From the NCBI RefSeq assembly GCF_001308875.1, contig NZ_KQ465125.1, forward strand, positions 22,110 through 86,109: DNA of 64,000 nucleotides, written 5' to 3'. This DNA comes from Lysinibacillus sp. ZYM-1 (lineage in GTDB: Bacteria; Bacillota; Bacilli; Bacillales_A; Planococcaceae). How positions within the stretch are numbered: the first letter of the stretch is position 1; each line of letters opens with the position of its first letter. Under the pieces are notes generated by a model. It saw only the letters and a program-made list of their open reading frames with translations. It had not been told where the DNA came from and did no database searches. Below are positions 9,980 through 18,487 of the stretch, one piece after another. A program made the position numbers and the translations under genes.

Positions 9980-9980
9980 A

Positions 9981-10301
9981 TTAATCTTTGGTTATCGTTA
10001 CCCAGTCAGAAGACCATTGTTCAATTGCCTTTAGCACTGGTGCAAGTGCATATCCCTTTTCCGTAAGCTCATACTCAATGACGACTGGTGTAGTAGGAAT
10101 GACAGTGCGTAGCAAAATTTCCTCGGTCTCTAGCTCCTTTAATCGCTCGGTTAATACGCGGCTGCTTATATTTAACTGTTTTTTAATAGTTGAATACCGC
10201 TGAGGACCATCTAATAACTGATAAATAAGCAAAGTATTCCAACGATGATTTAAAATTTTTAGTGCCTTTTCAAATCGAGGACAAATTTTTTTTTGATCCA
10301 C
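9981..10301 (-). CDS. HxlR/DUF24 family redox-type transcriptional regulator
   Basis: 106 residues from the GTG at 10301, which has GGAGG eight bases upstream; an ATG at 10316 has no site. The winged-helix HxlR fold is plain: ICPRFEKALKILNHRWNTLLIYQLLDGPQRYSTIKKQL, SSRVLTERLKELE and the wing with YELTEKG. The N-terminal Cys in ICPRFEKA lies where YodB, CatR and QsrR carry their quinone- or thiol-sensing Cys. It is divergent from a DoxX gene resembling the CatR-regulated catD of B. subtilis, so a role in electrophile sensing is likely but inferred. Confidence 0.9.
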   Translation of the reverse strand: MDQKKICPRFEKALKILNHRWNTLLIYQLLDGPQRYSTIKKQLNISSRVLTERLKELETEEILLRTVIPTTPVVIEYELTEKGYALAPVLKAIEQWSSDWVTITKD

Positions 10302-10328
10302 GGTACATGCCTCCATTGTTAGTAGTTC

Positions 10329-10421
10329 ATATACAACAGTATATCACTTTTTTATTCACTCAGTTCTTAAAATACATTTAGTTACTTGACAAAAGTCGTT
10401 TTTAAAAATACACTAGGTTAC
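10329..10421. promoter_or_regulatory. Divergent HxlR/DoxX control region: palindrome, direct repeats and sigma-A promoter
   Basis: Three elements are visible. A perfect inverted repeat ATATAC-AACA-GTATAT at 10329-10344 lies just upstream of the HxlR gene. A 17-base direct repeat (AAAATACATTTAGTTAC at 10369-10385, AAAATACACTAGGTTAC at 10405-10421) is spaced 36 bases. The doxX promoter TTGACA (10386-10391), 17 bases, TACACT (10409-10414) lies between and over the repeats. A repressor on the repeats would cover both -35 and -10. Confidence 0.6.
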
Positions 10422-10455
10422 GAATTGTAAGTTAAAGAAAAGGAGCTACTTTATA

Positions 10456-10848
10456 ATGCAAAACATTGGTTCAACTATTTTACGTGTCGTTCTCGGCATT
10501 ATTTTTGCTGTGCATGGTTTTCAAAAGTTTCAAGGAGGAATCAGCTACACTGCAGACTTTTTTGATAGTTTAGGTATACCAGGATTTATGGCGTATATCG
10601 TTGCGATTATTGAATTAGTTGGAGGAATTGCCCTTATTTTAGGCTTAGCAACAAGAATTTTCGGCGCATTACTAACAATTACTATGATTGTTGCCATTTT
10701 CACAGCTAAGCTTAGCATTGGCTTTATTGGAGCTGATGGACTAGCTGGTTACGAATTAGATTTAGCTTTGGGTGCAATTGCCCTATACTTCACTCTAGCT
10801 GGTGCTTCTAGCTTTTCATTAGACGCCCAACTTTTTGGGAAAGAGTAA
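10456..10848 (+). CDS. DoxX family membrane oxidoreductase (CatD-like)
   Basis: 130 residues with four predicted membrane helices, RBS AAAGGAG. The start MQNIGSTILRVVLGIIFAVHGFQKFQGG and the IVAIIELVGGIALILGLATRIFGALL segment are typical of DoxX. In B. subtilis the DoxX protein CatD (YfiD) belongs to the catDE operon induced by catechol and quinones and repressed by the HxlR-type CatR. The divergent HxlR gene and the repeats over the promoter suggest the same logic here. No CatE dioxygenase follows; the gene ends at a strong terminator. Confidence 0.85.
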   Translation: MQNIGSTILRVVLGIIFAVHGFQKFQGGISYTADFFDSLGIPGFMAYIVAIIELVGGIALILGLATRIFGALLTITMIVAIFTAKLSIGFIGADGLAGYELDLALGAIALYFTLAGASSFSLDAQLFGKE

Positions 10849-10850
10849 AA

Positions 10851-10890
10851 AAAACCTGAAGTCTCTCCAAATTGAGATACTTCAGGTTTT
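10851..10890. terminator. Bidirectional terminator between doxX and the dehydrogenase gene
   Basis: Hairpin AAAACCTGAAGT / ACTTCAGGTTTT with TCTC/GAGA extension, T-rich on both sides, between convergent genes. Confidence 0.85.
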
Positions 10891-10912
10891 CTTTTATCCA
10901 TATTAATGTTGA

Positions 10913-11779
10913 TTATTTATAATGCTGAAGAAGAGCCTGTGTACCATTTTCGCCATAGCCCTCTTCGACCAATTTTCCATACATTTCATAGACTAACGCT
11001 AATCCTGGTAAAGTGATTCCCATTTTCTTGGATTCATCCAAAGCTATTTTCATATCCTTTACAAAATGTTTGATATAAAAACCTGGGGCAAAGTCTTCTT
11101 TAATCATTCGTGGTGCTAAGTTACTTAGAGACCATGAACCTGCTGCACCTGATGCAATTGACTGCAACACAGTTGGTAAATCCAGTCCTGCCTTGAGACC
11201 ATAAGCAAGTGATTCGCATACCCCAATCATACCTGAAGCTATGGCAATTTGATTACACATCTTCGTATGCTGCCCAGCACCTGCTTCACCCTGATAAACA
11301 ATATTTCCCCCAAAATGCTTCATCAGCGGTAAAACTTTATCATAAGCTGCTAAATTGCCACCAATCATAATGGACAATGTCCCATTTTGCGCACCGATAT
11401 CACCACCCGATACAGGTGCATCTAAAGCCTCCACACCAATAGATTGAGCATGCTCATAAATTTTTTTGGCTAAAGAAGGCTCAGAAGTCGTCATATCAAT
11501 GATAAGGTTGCCAGGTTCAGCTGTTTTGAAAAGACCACTATCTCCAAAATAAACTTCCTCAACATCTGAAGGGTAACCAACCATTGTAAATGCAATTTCT
11601 TGATTTCTAAATGCTTCTGCTGGTGAACTGGCCCATGCTGCCCCTAATGCTACTAGTGACTCTGCTTTCTCTTTTGTTCGAGTATACACTGTCACCTCAT
11701 GGCCATTTTTCAATAAATGTTTTATAATACTAGCCCCCATCACGCCAGTTCCAATAAATGCAATACGTTCTTTTTTCAT
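10913..11779 (-). CDS. NAD(P)-dependent beta-hydroxyacid dehydrogenase (YkwC-like)
   Basis: 288 residues from the ATG at 11779, which follows AAAGGAG; an ATG at 11800 has no site. IAFIGTGVMGASIIKHLL is the nucleotide-binding loop, DAPVSGGDIGAQNGTLSIMIGG the substrate signature and GAGQHTKMCNQIAIA contains the catalytic Lys. The length matches B. subtilis YkwC, whose substrate is uncertain. No neighbouring pathway gene helps to define the substrate. Confidence 0.88.
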   Translation of the reverse strand: MKKERIAFIGTGVMGASIIKHLLKNGHEVTVYTRTKEKAESLVALGAAWASSPAEAFRNQEIAFTMVGYPSDVEEVYFGDSGLFKTAEPGNLIIDMTTSEPSLAKKIYEHAQSIGVEALDAPVSGGDIGAQNGTLSIMIGGNLAAYDKVLPLMKHFGGNIVYQGEAGAGQHTKMCNQIAIASGMIGVCESLAYGLKAGLDLPTVLQSIASGAAGSWSLSNLAPRMIKEDFAPGFYIKHFVKDMKIALDESKKMGITLPGLALVYEMYGKLVEEGYGENGTQALLQHYK

Positions 11780-11922
11780 ATGTACATACTCCTTTGTCAT
11801 AAAAGTTAGAATCGTTTCACTAAGTGACTTTATCCTTTCAGTTTAGGCGAATAAATAAAATAATTCAAATTCTTCCTACAACTTGTACTAAAAAATATAT
11901 GGCTTGCATATATACCGAATAA

Positions 11923-11961
11923 GCAAAAAAAAGAGAGCAAGTGATTGGGGGATCACTGCTC
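11923..11961 (-). terminator. Terminator of the Spo0E-like gene
   Basis: Minus-strand stem GAGCAGTGAT / ATCACTTGCTC followed by a T7 run. The only minus-strand gene upstream is the Spo0E-like gene at 12075-12254. The 110 bases between them hold no gene that I can see; a GGGGAAA/TTTCCCC pair at about 11967-12009 may form a second weak hairpin. Confidence 0.7.
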
Positions 11962-12074
11962 TAAAGGGGGAAATGAGAATGTTGCTGTGTTCATAGTTAG
12001 TTTTTCCCCAATGAAATGCATTTTAAACATATATTTTTAAAATGTTTATTACTCTGAATACTGGAACAATCTTT

Positions 12075-12254
12075 TTATTCGTCTCGGTCTTTTTCTTCAT
12101 CAAAAAATGCGGTCTGTCTATAATAAGTATTCATTAACTGATCTAATCTGCGACTCAGTTGAATGGTTTTAGCATTTTGTAACCCGTTCTCTACACCTGA
12201 GCGAATCATCATCTCACGAGTTTGTTCCATTTGTTTCAAGAGTAGATTGACCAT
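12075..12254 (-). CDS. Spo0E-like aspartyl-phosphate phosphatase, 59 aa
   Basis: A short frame starts with ATG at 12254, eight bases after GGAGGG. It begins MVNLLLKQMEQTREMMIRSG and continues to TIQLSRRLDQLMNTYY, the helix-helix pattern of the Spo0E family, whose signature is SQELD followed by a hydrophobic-x2-Y tail; here the signature reads SRRLD. Spo0E-like proteins dephosphorylate Spo0A~P and delay sporulation. The acidic tail (DEEKDRDE) and the terminator downstream support a real monocistronic gene. The change from SQELD to SRRLD may alter activity or partner. Confidence 0.85.
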   Translation of the reverse strand: MVNLLLKQMEQTREMMIRSGVENGLQNAKTIQLSRRLDQLMNTYYRQTAFFDEEKDRDE

Positions 12255-12346
12255 TCATACAACCCTCCACACACAAATAATCATACCATTATTATACATT
12301 TATATTTCATTTCTTACAGCATTAACTTACGACAATGTTCGACAAA

Positions 12347-12535
12347 TTAACTTCTTGGGATTTCGTTGTAAGTATAGATAATCCGTCCATTTTGCTTGGC
12401 CTCACCCCTAAAGTGTTTAAATAAAGGATGCATTACAAGTATTTCGCGAAATTCGTAAAATTCTTCCTTTTGAATTTCGATACTTCCTATTTCCCCGTTT
12501 TGTAATTGTTTAAGCATATTTTCGTATTTTTCCAT
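12347..12535 (-). CDS. Small conserved-looking protein of unknown function, 62 aa
   Basis: Starts with ATG at 12535 after AAAGGAA. It is hydrophilic with no membrane segment or signal; the N-terminal part (MEKYENMLKQLQNGEIGSIE) looks helical, and the C-terminal part (FRGEAKQNGRIIYTYNEIP) looks like beta strands. I do not recognise the family. It is divergent from the DUF2187 gene and follows the Spo0E-like gene's promoter region on the same strand. Confidence 0.65.
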   Translation of the reverse strand: MEKYENMLKQLQNGEIGSIEIQKEEFYEFREILVMHPLFKHFRGEAKQNGRIIYTYNEIPRS

Positions 12536-12657
12536 TTGTTTTATTCCTTTCTTTTAAATCTTTTGTGTAAAATTATGAATTATTTAAAAAAAGCTTTACG
12601 TTTACCAATTTTTCATGCAAACTGTATATTATTAGTCGATGAAGGAGCTGACTGTCT

Positions 12658-12846
12658 GTGAAAATAGCTGAAGTTGGAAATATTATCGAATTTAAAAATG
12701 GTCTCCAAGGTATTGTCGAAAAGGTAAATGAAAATTCGGTAATCGTTAATTTATCATATATGGAGAATTTTGAATCCCTTGAAATTGAAGAGAAAACGGT
12801 CGTCAATCATAAACGTTACAAAATTTTATATACTAATGAAGCTTAA
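12658..12846 (+). CDS. DUF2187 family protein (YkvS-like)
   Basis: 62 residues, GTG start ten bases after GAAGGAG. The sequence AEVGNIIEFKNGLQGIVEKV, NENSVIVNL and ENFESLEIEEKTVVNHKRYKIL closely resembles B. subtilis YkvS and other DUF2187 proteins, small beta-barrel (KOW/SH3-like) cytoplasmic proteins with no known function. It is followed by its own terminator. Confidence 0.85.
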   Translation: MKIAEVGNIIEFKNGLQGIVEKVNENSVIVNLSYMENFESLEIEEKTVVNHKRYKILYTNEA

Positions 12847-12852
12847 TAGTCT

Positions 12853-12898
12853 GAATAGTCCCTATTTATCTTTATAGATGATATGGGGCTTTTTTTTT
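12853..12898 (+). terminator. Terminator after the DUF2187 gene
   Basis: Stem formed by AGTCCCTATTTATCT and AGATGATATGGGGCT around TTAT, with G-U pairs, followed by nine Ts. Confidence 0.7.
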
Positions 12899-12925
12899 GA
12901 TAAAATTAAAGCATGGAGGTCGAAT

Positions 12926-13543
12926 ATGCTAACAAATTCGAAACAAACAATACTATTACTCCTTTCTCTATTATTCGTTTATGGCATGCTTGCTTTTACC
13001 TTTGCTAACCAAGCAGTATTTTGGTACATGTATGCATTTACTTTACTAGTATGTATTGCCATTGCCATATTAGCTGGTTCGATTGAAGATCAATTACCTA
13101 CATGGCAATTTTTACTCTTTGGTATTGGGTACGGTACCATCACATATGGTGTTATTCGCATCGGTTACTGGCTTGCTCCATATATTAATAATAACTTAGT
13201 ACAATCTGTTCATAAATTTTTAACAAACTATGGACCGCAAAATATTTGGCACTATGCTTTACTTGTTTTTATTGTTGCCATTGGTGAAGAATTATTTTGG
13301 CGTGGTTACATTCAGCAACAATTAAAACGCTTTATGCGCCCAACTTTAGCTGTCCTCGTTACTGCAGTTTTATGTGCAATTTCCATTGCCCTAAGTGGTT
13401 TTATCTTAGGTGTGGTTGCTGCACTTGTGACAAGTATTATTTGGGGCTTCTTGTATGAATGGCGGAAAAGTATGCCACTTGTTATTGTAGCTCATGTTGT
13501 TTTTGTACTATTATTATTTTTAGTGTTGCCTTTAACATCATAA
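12926..13543 (+). CDS. CPBP family intramembrane metalloprotease (Abi/CAAX-type)
   Basis: 205 residues from the ATG at 12926, six bases after GGAGG; an ATG at 12878 overlaps the preceding terminator and lacks a site. Six or more hydrophobic segments are visible. VAIGEELFWRGYIQQQL is the EExxxR motif of the CPBP (CAAX protease and bacteriocin-processing) family, and VIVAHVVFVLLL carries the C-terminal His. Such proteins cut membrane substrates, often anti-sigma factors or peptides. The target here is unknown. A lipoprotein gene follows 61 bases downstream. Confidence 0.85.
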   Translation: MLTNSKQTILLLLSLLFVYGMLAFTFANQAVFWYMYAFTLLVCIAIAILAGSIEDQLPTWQFLLFGIGYGTITYGVIRIGYWLAPYINNNLVQSVHKFLTNYGPQNIWHYALLVFIVAIGEELFWRGYIQQQLKRFMRPTLAVLVTAVLCAISIALSGFILGVVAALVTSIIWGFLYEWRKSMPLVIVAHVVFVLLLFLVLPLTS

Positions 13544-13604
13544 CATTATTATTTGGAAACATTTTAGCTTTACTAACGTTTAATTTAGAAAAGGAGGGTT
13601 TTTT

Positions 13605-14294
13605 ATGCAAAAAAAATTATTTTCTATTCTTGCATTATTATTAACAGCTGTATTAGTTGTGGGTTGTAATACCTCTGAAAAAACAGGGGATTCAGATGCT
13701 CAACAAAATGAGCCGTCAAATACTGCTGCCGATCAAAAACCATCTGGCGATGAAACAGCAGGTGAGACACAAGAGGAAGATGATACACCTGCATCAAATG
13801 AAACAAATACAGAGGATGCTTCCAAACAGCCACAAAAAGATGTGACTTATAAACAAAATGGTGTAGATAAAACTGAAAAGGCAACTGAATCTAAAAGTGT
13901 TGACCAAAGCTATAAGCTACAACAGCTTCCAGGATTCACTTTGACACAAGAAGAGCCAGGAAAAGATATGTTAGTATCTAATGATGATGATGAAGTGTTT
14001 ATGCGTATCGAAACAATTGAGGCATCACAATCAAGCTTTACTGAAGTAAAAACAACTATGCAAGATTATATGAATGCTGTAGGTGAAACAGTAGCTTTAA
14101 CTACTGATGAATTAGCTGTATTCAAAGATGTTCAAAATATTGAAGGTTATGTTGTAGACTTTGATACAGAGAAAGTACTTGGGGTTGTTTTTGAAAAAGA
14201 TGGTATCATTACAAAATTAACAATTCACGATAATGATAAGCAAGATTTAACAGATGCAATGCTGAACATGGCAGCAACTATTTCTAAAAAATAA
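13605..14294 (+). CDS. Lipoprotein with acidic linker and C-terminal globular domain, unknown function
   Basis: 229 residues; ATG after AAAAGGAGGG. LLLTAVLVVGCNTSEKTGD is a lipoprotein signal with the lipobox VVGC, so the mature protein is attached to the outer face of the membrane through Cys21. Residues about 25-100 are a low-complexity Asp/Glu/Gln/Thr-rich linker. The last 120 residues (QQLPGFTLTQEEPGKDMLVSN onwards) form a mixed alpha/beta domain I do not recognise. It may be co-transcribed with the CPBP protease upstream. Confidence 0.8.
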   Translation: MQKKLFSILALLLTAVLVVGCNTSEKTGDSDAQQNEPSNTAADQKPSGDETAGETQEEDDTPASNETNTEDASKQPQKDVTYKQNGVDKTEKATESKSVDQSYKLQQLPGFTLTQEEPGKDMLVSNDDDEVFMRIETIEASQSSFTEVKTTMQDYMNAVGETVALTTDELAVFKDVQNIEGYVVDFDTEKVLGVVFEKDGIITKLTIHDNDKQDLTDAMLNMAATISKK

Positions 14295-14309
14295 TAATTC
14301 GTAATCCAT

Positions 14310-14345
14310 GAAGGACTATAGACAATGCCCTGTCTATAGTCCTTC
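14310..14345 (+). terminator. Terminator after the lipoprotein gene
   Basis: Perfect stem GAAGGACTATAGACA / TGTCTATAGTCCTTC with loop ATGCCC, then TATTTT. Confidence 0.8.
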
Positions 14346-14413
14346 TATTTTGTCAATTACTGAGCTATAAGATGTTGGATCTTTGCCACATACGTCTTTC
14401 TTTTTTTACATGA

Positions 14414-14452
14414 TAAAAAAAGTTGTCTCAAATTAATGAGACAACTTTTTTA
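14414..14452. terminator. Terminator of the MarR gene
   Basis: Stem AAAAAGTTGTCTCA / TGAGACAACTTTTT, T-rich on both strands, overlapping the 3' end of the minus-strand MarR gene. Confidence 0.85.
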
Positions 14453-14896
14453 ATAAGATAAATCCTTAATAGAAAGTCCTATTTTCTTTAATAACGTAAT
14501 AGCTTGCTCTTTTTCTTCTGAAGAAAGTACGCTCATTATTTCATGCAAATGCTGCTCGTGTTTTGGGAATAGTTCCGCCATAAATGCTTCACCTTCATCA
14601 GTAATTTCAGCATAAGTCACACGACGATCTGAAGGACAAGATACACGTAATAAATAGCCTCTTTTTTCAAGCTTATCAATGACATACGTAATAGACCCAC
14701 TGGCAAGTAAAATTTTATTGCCGATTTGCTGTAAAGGTTGTCTTCCTTTATGATAAAGAAGCTCTAGAACAGCAAATTCAGTTGGGTTTAAACCATTATC
14801 CTGAATTAATTGATGTGTTGTCTCATTGATAGCTTTAAGTGCACGTGACAATACAATATATAATTTTAAAGATTGTTTTAGGTCTTCTGACGTCAT
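14450..14896 (-). CDS. MarR family transcriptional regulator
   Basis: 148 residues; ATG behind GAGAGG. Winged-helix MarR features are NPTEFAVLELLYHKGRQPLQQIGNKILLASGSITYVIDKLEKRGYLLR, followed by the wing VSCPSDRRVTYAEITDEGEAF (the DxRxxxxxLTxxG motif). It resembles the MhqR/YkvE-OhrR side of the family. An MhqR-like operator is present at 39688, but nothing here proves that this protein binds it. Not obviously linked to the histidine kinase gene upstream. Confidence 0.88.
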   Translation of the reverse strand: MTSEDLKQSLKLYIVLSRALKAINETTHQLIQDNGLNPTEFAVLELLYHKGRQPLQQIGNKILLASGSITYVIDKLEKRGYLLRVSCPSDRRVTYAEITDEGEAFMAELFPKHEQHLHEIMSVLSSEEKEQAITLLKKIGLSIKDLSY

Positions 14897-15017
14897 ATTC
14901 TTTTCCTCTCACTTCGCTCTTTATACTTGACATTATAGCGATATTAGAAAAGCATTGTCAAAAGCATTATTTGATTTAGAAGGTTATATTGTTGTTATGC
15001 AACCATTTTTACTCTCT

Positions 15018-16502
15018 TTATGTTACTAAATAGGCAGAATCTTTTGTGGATACTTCCATTTCCATTGTATCCACTTGATTAAATGTATAGATCGGGAACT
15101 GCAGATGGAAGCATGTCCCCTTCTGTAATTCACTATTAACACCTATTACTCCATCATGCTCTTCTATAACTTTTTTCACGAAAGCAAGGCCCAGTCCTGT
15201 CCCTGTTGATTTTGTCGTGTAAAAAGGCTGGAATAGGTTTTGAAGGGTTGTGCTATCCATGCCAACACCTTCGTCTTTGATCGTAAGTTCAACAATCGCG
15301 CAGTCATTTGTTGTCATTTCTACAGTAATCGTACCGCCATTATTCATGGATTCCATCGCATTTTTGATGAGATTCATTAACACTTGCTTTAATCGATTTT
15401 CATTTCCGCCAATATATACTTGATTTGAAGTTGAAATGTACTGAATCATAATATTTTTCATGAGAGCATCTGGTAGCATGAACTCAATGACTTGTTTCAC
15501 GATATGATCTAGTTCTAATAACTCCACTTTCATAGTTGACGGCTTGGACAATACTAAAAGCTCTGATAAAATTTGTTCCATTCTTTGAAGCTCACTATCA
15601 ATGACAGAGAGATACATGCGTGATTCATCATCGGCATTTATCTTTAATAAATCAGTAAATCCTTTTAATGAAGTTAATGGGTTGCGAATTTCATGAGCAA
15701 TACTCGCTGCCATTTGTCCAACAACATTTAAAGCTTGTTGATGCTCAACTTTATGCTGAAGTTGCTTCTTTTCTGTTTCATCGTTAATAACAGTGACAAT
15801 AATATTATTGTATTCATCAAAGATACTGGAAATTTCATAATAGCAAGTTCTACTTACTTGTGTTTCATCGACAACGTGAATACTTGCATGTTTTTCACCC
15901 ATTAACTTAGAAAGGTATGATGTGATCTGCCCTTTTTTCAATGTAAATAAATCAAATATATGTTGATGGGCTTTATGGAGCAGCTGTGAACTTTCTACTT
16001 TTAGAAACATCTCTGCATACTTATTAAGCCCAAGAATAATACCACTAGCATCACTTACAATAACAGCATATGGTAAGTAATCGTATGCATTAAAAGATTG
16101 GGATCTCTCATGCTCTTGACTAATGTATAATTTATGGGCGACATCATCATTTAGAGTTGAAATTTGCGCAACAATTTCCTCTGTATTTGGGTCATAGAAA
16201 CATTTAAAAGATAACATTTCGTATTCATTTCCAGCTGTGCGAATATTGAAAATTTCTTCCGATCGTAAATCATTTTGTAATTGTTTGACGAACTTAGTCC
16301 ATTTAAAATTAGAAGGCTCGTCCATTGCCAAATAGCCAATATACGTTAAATTAAGATTAAAAAGTTTGATAGCAGCCTCATTGACGTTCAAAATTTTCCC
16401 TGCTTTATTGAGTATAAGTGTTGGTGACGAAGTACTTTTCATAAGATTTCCAAAACATTGATTAATATCATTTTGCTTCAACTTTCTCACCGAACCTTTC
16501 AA
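15018..16502 (-). CDS. PAS-domain sensor histidine kinase, sporulation-kinase type
   Basis: About 494 residues. The start is uncertain: TTG at 16502, or a GTG at 16490 directly after GAAAGG. Two PAS-like regions cover residues about 15-125 and 135-240 with no membrane segment, so the kinase is cytoplasmic. The dimerisation helix VVGQMAASIAHEIRNPLTSLKGF holds the phospho-acceptor His, and NLIKNAMES, DEGVGMD and TGLGLAFVKKVIEEH are the N, G1 and G2 boxes. This layout matches the orphan kinases KinA/KinE that feed the Spo0 phosphorelay. No response regulator is adjacent. Confidence 0.88.
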   Translation of the reverse strand: MKGSVRKLKQNDINQCFGNLMKSTSSPTLILNKAGKILNVNEAAIKLFNLNLTYIGYLAMDEPSNFKWTKFVKQLQNDLRSEEIFNIRTAGNEYEMLSFKCFYDPNTEEIVAQISTLNDDVAHKLYISQEHERSQSFNAYDYLPYAVIVSDASGIILGLNKYAEMFLKVESSQLLHKAHQHIFDLFTLKKGQITSYLSKLMGEKHASIHVVDETQVSRTCYYEISSIFDEYNNIIVTVINDETEKKQLQHKVEHQQALNVVGQMAASIAHEIRNPLTSLKGFTDLLKINADDESRMYLSVIDSELQRMEQILSELLVLSKPSTMKVELLELDHIVKQVIEFMLPDALMKNIMIQYISTSNQVYIGGNENRLKQVLMNLIKNAMESMNNGGTITVEMTTNDCAIVELTIKDEGVGMDSTTLQNLFQPFYTTKSTGTGLGLAFVKKVIEEHDGVIGVNSELQKGTCFHLQFPIYTFNQVDTMEMEVSTKDSAYLVT

Positions 16503-16701
16503 AAGAGTAAAAAACCTCTAAATCGAATTTTGAGCCTTTACTATACTTTATGACAGCACGATTCTATTATTACAAAATTTAGTAAATTTAAGTATTTTAA
16601 ATTATTTCACGAACCGTTCACAAAATAAATAGGTAAAAAGAATTATATTGTATGTCAGATACTTGACTGATACAATTAGATGTTGAAAGGAAGATTATTG
16701 C

Positions 16702-18441
16702 ATGAATACTATTTTAACTACTTTAAATGCAAAGTATATACACACAAATCTAGCATTACGCTATTTAAAAGGTGCCGCTTCACCTGAATTTAATCCAATT
16801 ATAGCAGAGTATACAATTAAAGATCCTGCTTTTAATATTGTATCAGATTTATTCCAAAAAAAACCTGATATCGTTGGATTTAGTTGTTATATCTGGAATA
16901 TCGAAGAAACGATTCACGTTATTAAAATGCTAAAAACGGTCTGTCCAAATGTTAAAATTTTGCTCGGAGGACCTGAGGTATCTTATGATTCTCACCATTG
17001 GTTACGCCGTATCCCTGAAGTAGATTTCATTGTGATGGGCGAAGGAGAAACGTCATTTAAACAATTGTTACGCTATTTACACGGTGAAATATTACTGGAG
17101 GATGTTCCTGGAATTTGCTATTTGGAGGATGGAAAAGTTAAGATTCACGCTCAACCACCTAAAATTGATTTGCGTGAATTAGCGAGTCCGTTTCGTTTCG
17201 AAGAGGATCTTCCCCATCTTGGGAAACGGATTCAGTACATTGAAACAAGTAGAGGCTGTCCATTTAGCTGCCAATTCTGTTTATCTTCTATAGAAGTAGG
17301 TGTTCGATACTTTAACCGTGAAAAAATAAAAGAAGATATTCGATTCCTAATGGATAATGGCGCTAGAACAATAAAATTTGTGGACCGCACTTTTAATATA
17401 AGTCGTAGCTATGCCATGGAGATGTTCCAGTTTTTAATTGATGAACATAAACCTGGTGTTGTATTCCAGTTTGAAATTACCGCCGATATTATGCGTCCTG
17501 AGGTTATTCAATTTTTAAATGACAATGCACCAAGTGGTTTGTTCCGCTTCGAAATCGGTGTTCAGTCGACAAATGATTTAACAAATACACTTGTTCAACG
17601 TCGTCAAAACTTTGAAAAGCTAAAACGAACAGTGACCATGGTTAAAGAAGGCGGAAAAATCGATCAACATTTAGATTTAATAGCAGGGTTACCAGAGGAG
17701 GATTACGCAAGCTTTCGTCAAACATTTAATGATGTTTTTGCCATGCGACCAGAAGAACTTCAGCTTGGGTTTTTAAAACTTTTACGTGGTACAGGACTTC
17801 GAGTAGAAGCAGAGAAGTTTGGTTATACCTACGTAGATCTAGCCCCTTATGAAATCTTTTCAAATAATGTCCTCACATTTGATGATATTGTTCGCATCAA
17901 ACATGCAGAGGATGTTCTAGAGAAATATTGGAATGATCATCGTATGGATCGTACAATCGAATACTTAGTTACCCAAGTCTTTGATACACCATTTGACTTT
18001 TTCCAAAGCTTTGGTACGTATTGGGAAACTAAGGGATGGTCTCGTATTGGTCATCAGTTAGAAGATTTATTCCGACGTTTATTAATGTTTTTAGAAACTG
18101 TGGACGGCGCTAATTTAAACATAATTAAGGGCTTAATGCAGTTGGATTATCTGATGGCTCAGCAATTCCAACCACGTAAATTATGGTGGAAGGAACGTCC
18201 AACAGTAGAAAAACAAAAAGTAATATACCAGGCCCTACGTGAAAATCCAGCTATTGCAGGTGAGGAATTTGCAGGCTTTAATCTATCTGAGAAAGAGCTG
18301 TTTAAGCATACATTGGTTATCCCTCATGCTCTTAATTACCAAGATTTCCTTGATGGCAAAATTGTACAAAAAGATGGCTATCTTTTAACCTATTTCCGTC
18401 ACGGTCAAGCACCTTACTTTGCAACAATCCACTCTCTTTAA
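16702..18441 (+). CDS. B12-binding-domain radical SAM protein with DUF4080
   Basis: 579 residues, ATG after GAAAGGAAG. Residues 1-130 are a cobalamin-binding-like Rossmann domain (ILLGGPEVSYD, DFIVMGEGE). The radical SAM motif CPFSCQFC is at about residue 190, and the C-terminal 200 residues fit DUF4080. Such enzymes use a 4Fe-4S cluster and S-adenosylmethionine for radical chemistry, often methylation; the substrate of this widespread Bacillales group is unknown. It stands alone with its own terminator. Confidence 0.88.
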   Translation: MNTILTTLNAKYIHTNLALRYLKGAASPEFNPIIAEYTIKDPAFNIVSDLFQKKPDIVGFSCYIWNIEETIHVIKMLKTVCPNVKILLGGPEVSYDSHHWLRRIPEVDFIVMGEGETSFKQLLRYLHGEILLEDVPGICYLEDGKVKIHAQPPKIDLRELASPFRFEEDLPHLGKRIQYIETSRGCPFSCQFCLSSIEVGVRYFNREKIKEDIRFLMDNGARTIKFVDRTFNISRSYAMEMFQFLIDEHKPGVVFQFEITADIMRPEVIQFLNDNAPSGLFRFEIGVQSTNDLTNTLVQRRQNFEKLKRTVTMVKEGGKIDQHLDLIAGLPEEDYASFRQTFNDVFAMRPEELQLGFLKLLRGTGLRVEAEKFGYTYVDLAPYEIFSNNVLTFDDIVRIKHAEDVLEKYWNDHRMDRTIEYLVTQVFDTPFDFFQSFGTYWETKGWSRIGHQLEDLFRRLLMFLETVDGANLNIIKGLMQLDYLMAQQFQPRKLWWKERPTVEKQKVIYQALRENPAIAGEEFAGFNLSEKELFKHTLVIPHALNYQDFLDGKIVQKDGYLLTYFRHGQAPYFATIHSL

Positions 18442-18449
18442 TAAGAAAC

Positions 18450-18487
18450 GCTAGCCCTGTATTAACTATCAGGACTAGCTTTTTTTA
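18450..18487 (+). terminator. Terminator after the radical SAM gene
   Basis: Stem GCTAGCCCTG / CAGGACTAGC with one mismatch, followed by seven Ts. Confidence 0.8.

Noticed and set aside
11970..12010. Very short frame after GGGGGAAATGAG (seven codons)
   Set aside because: Too short, and located in the flank of a minus-strand terminator; the purine-rich stretch pairs with a downstream TTTCCCC.
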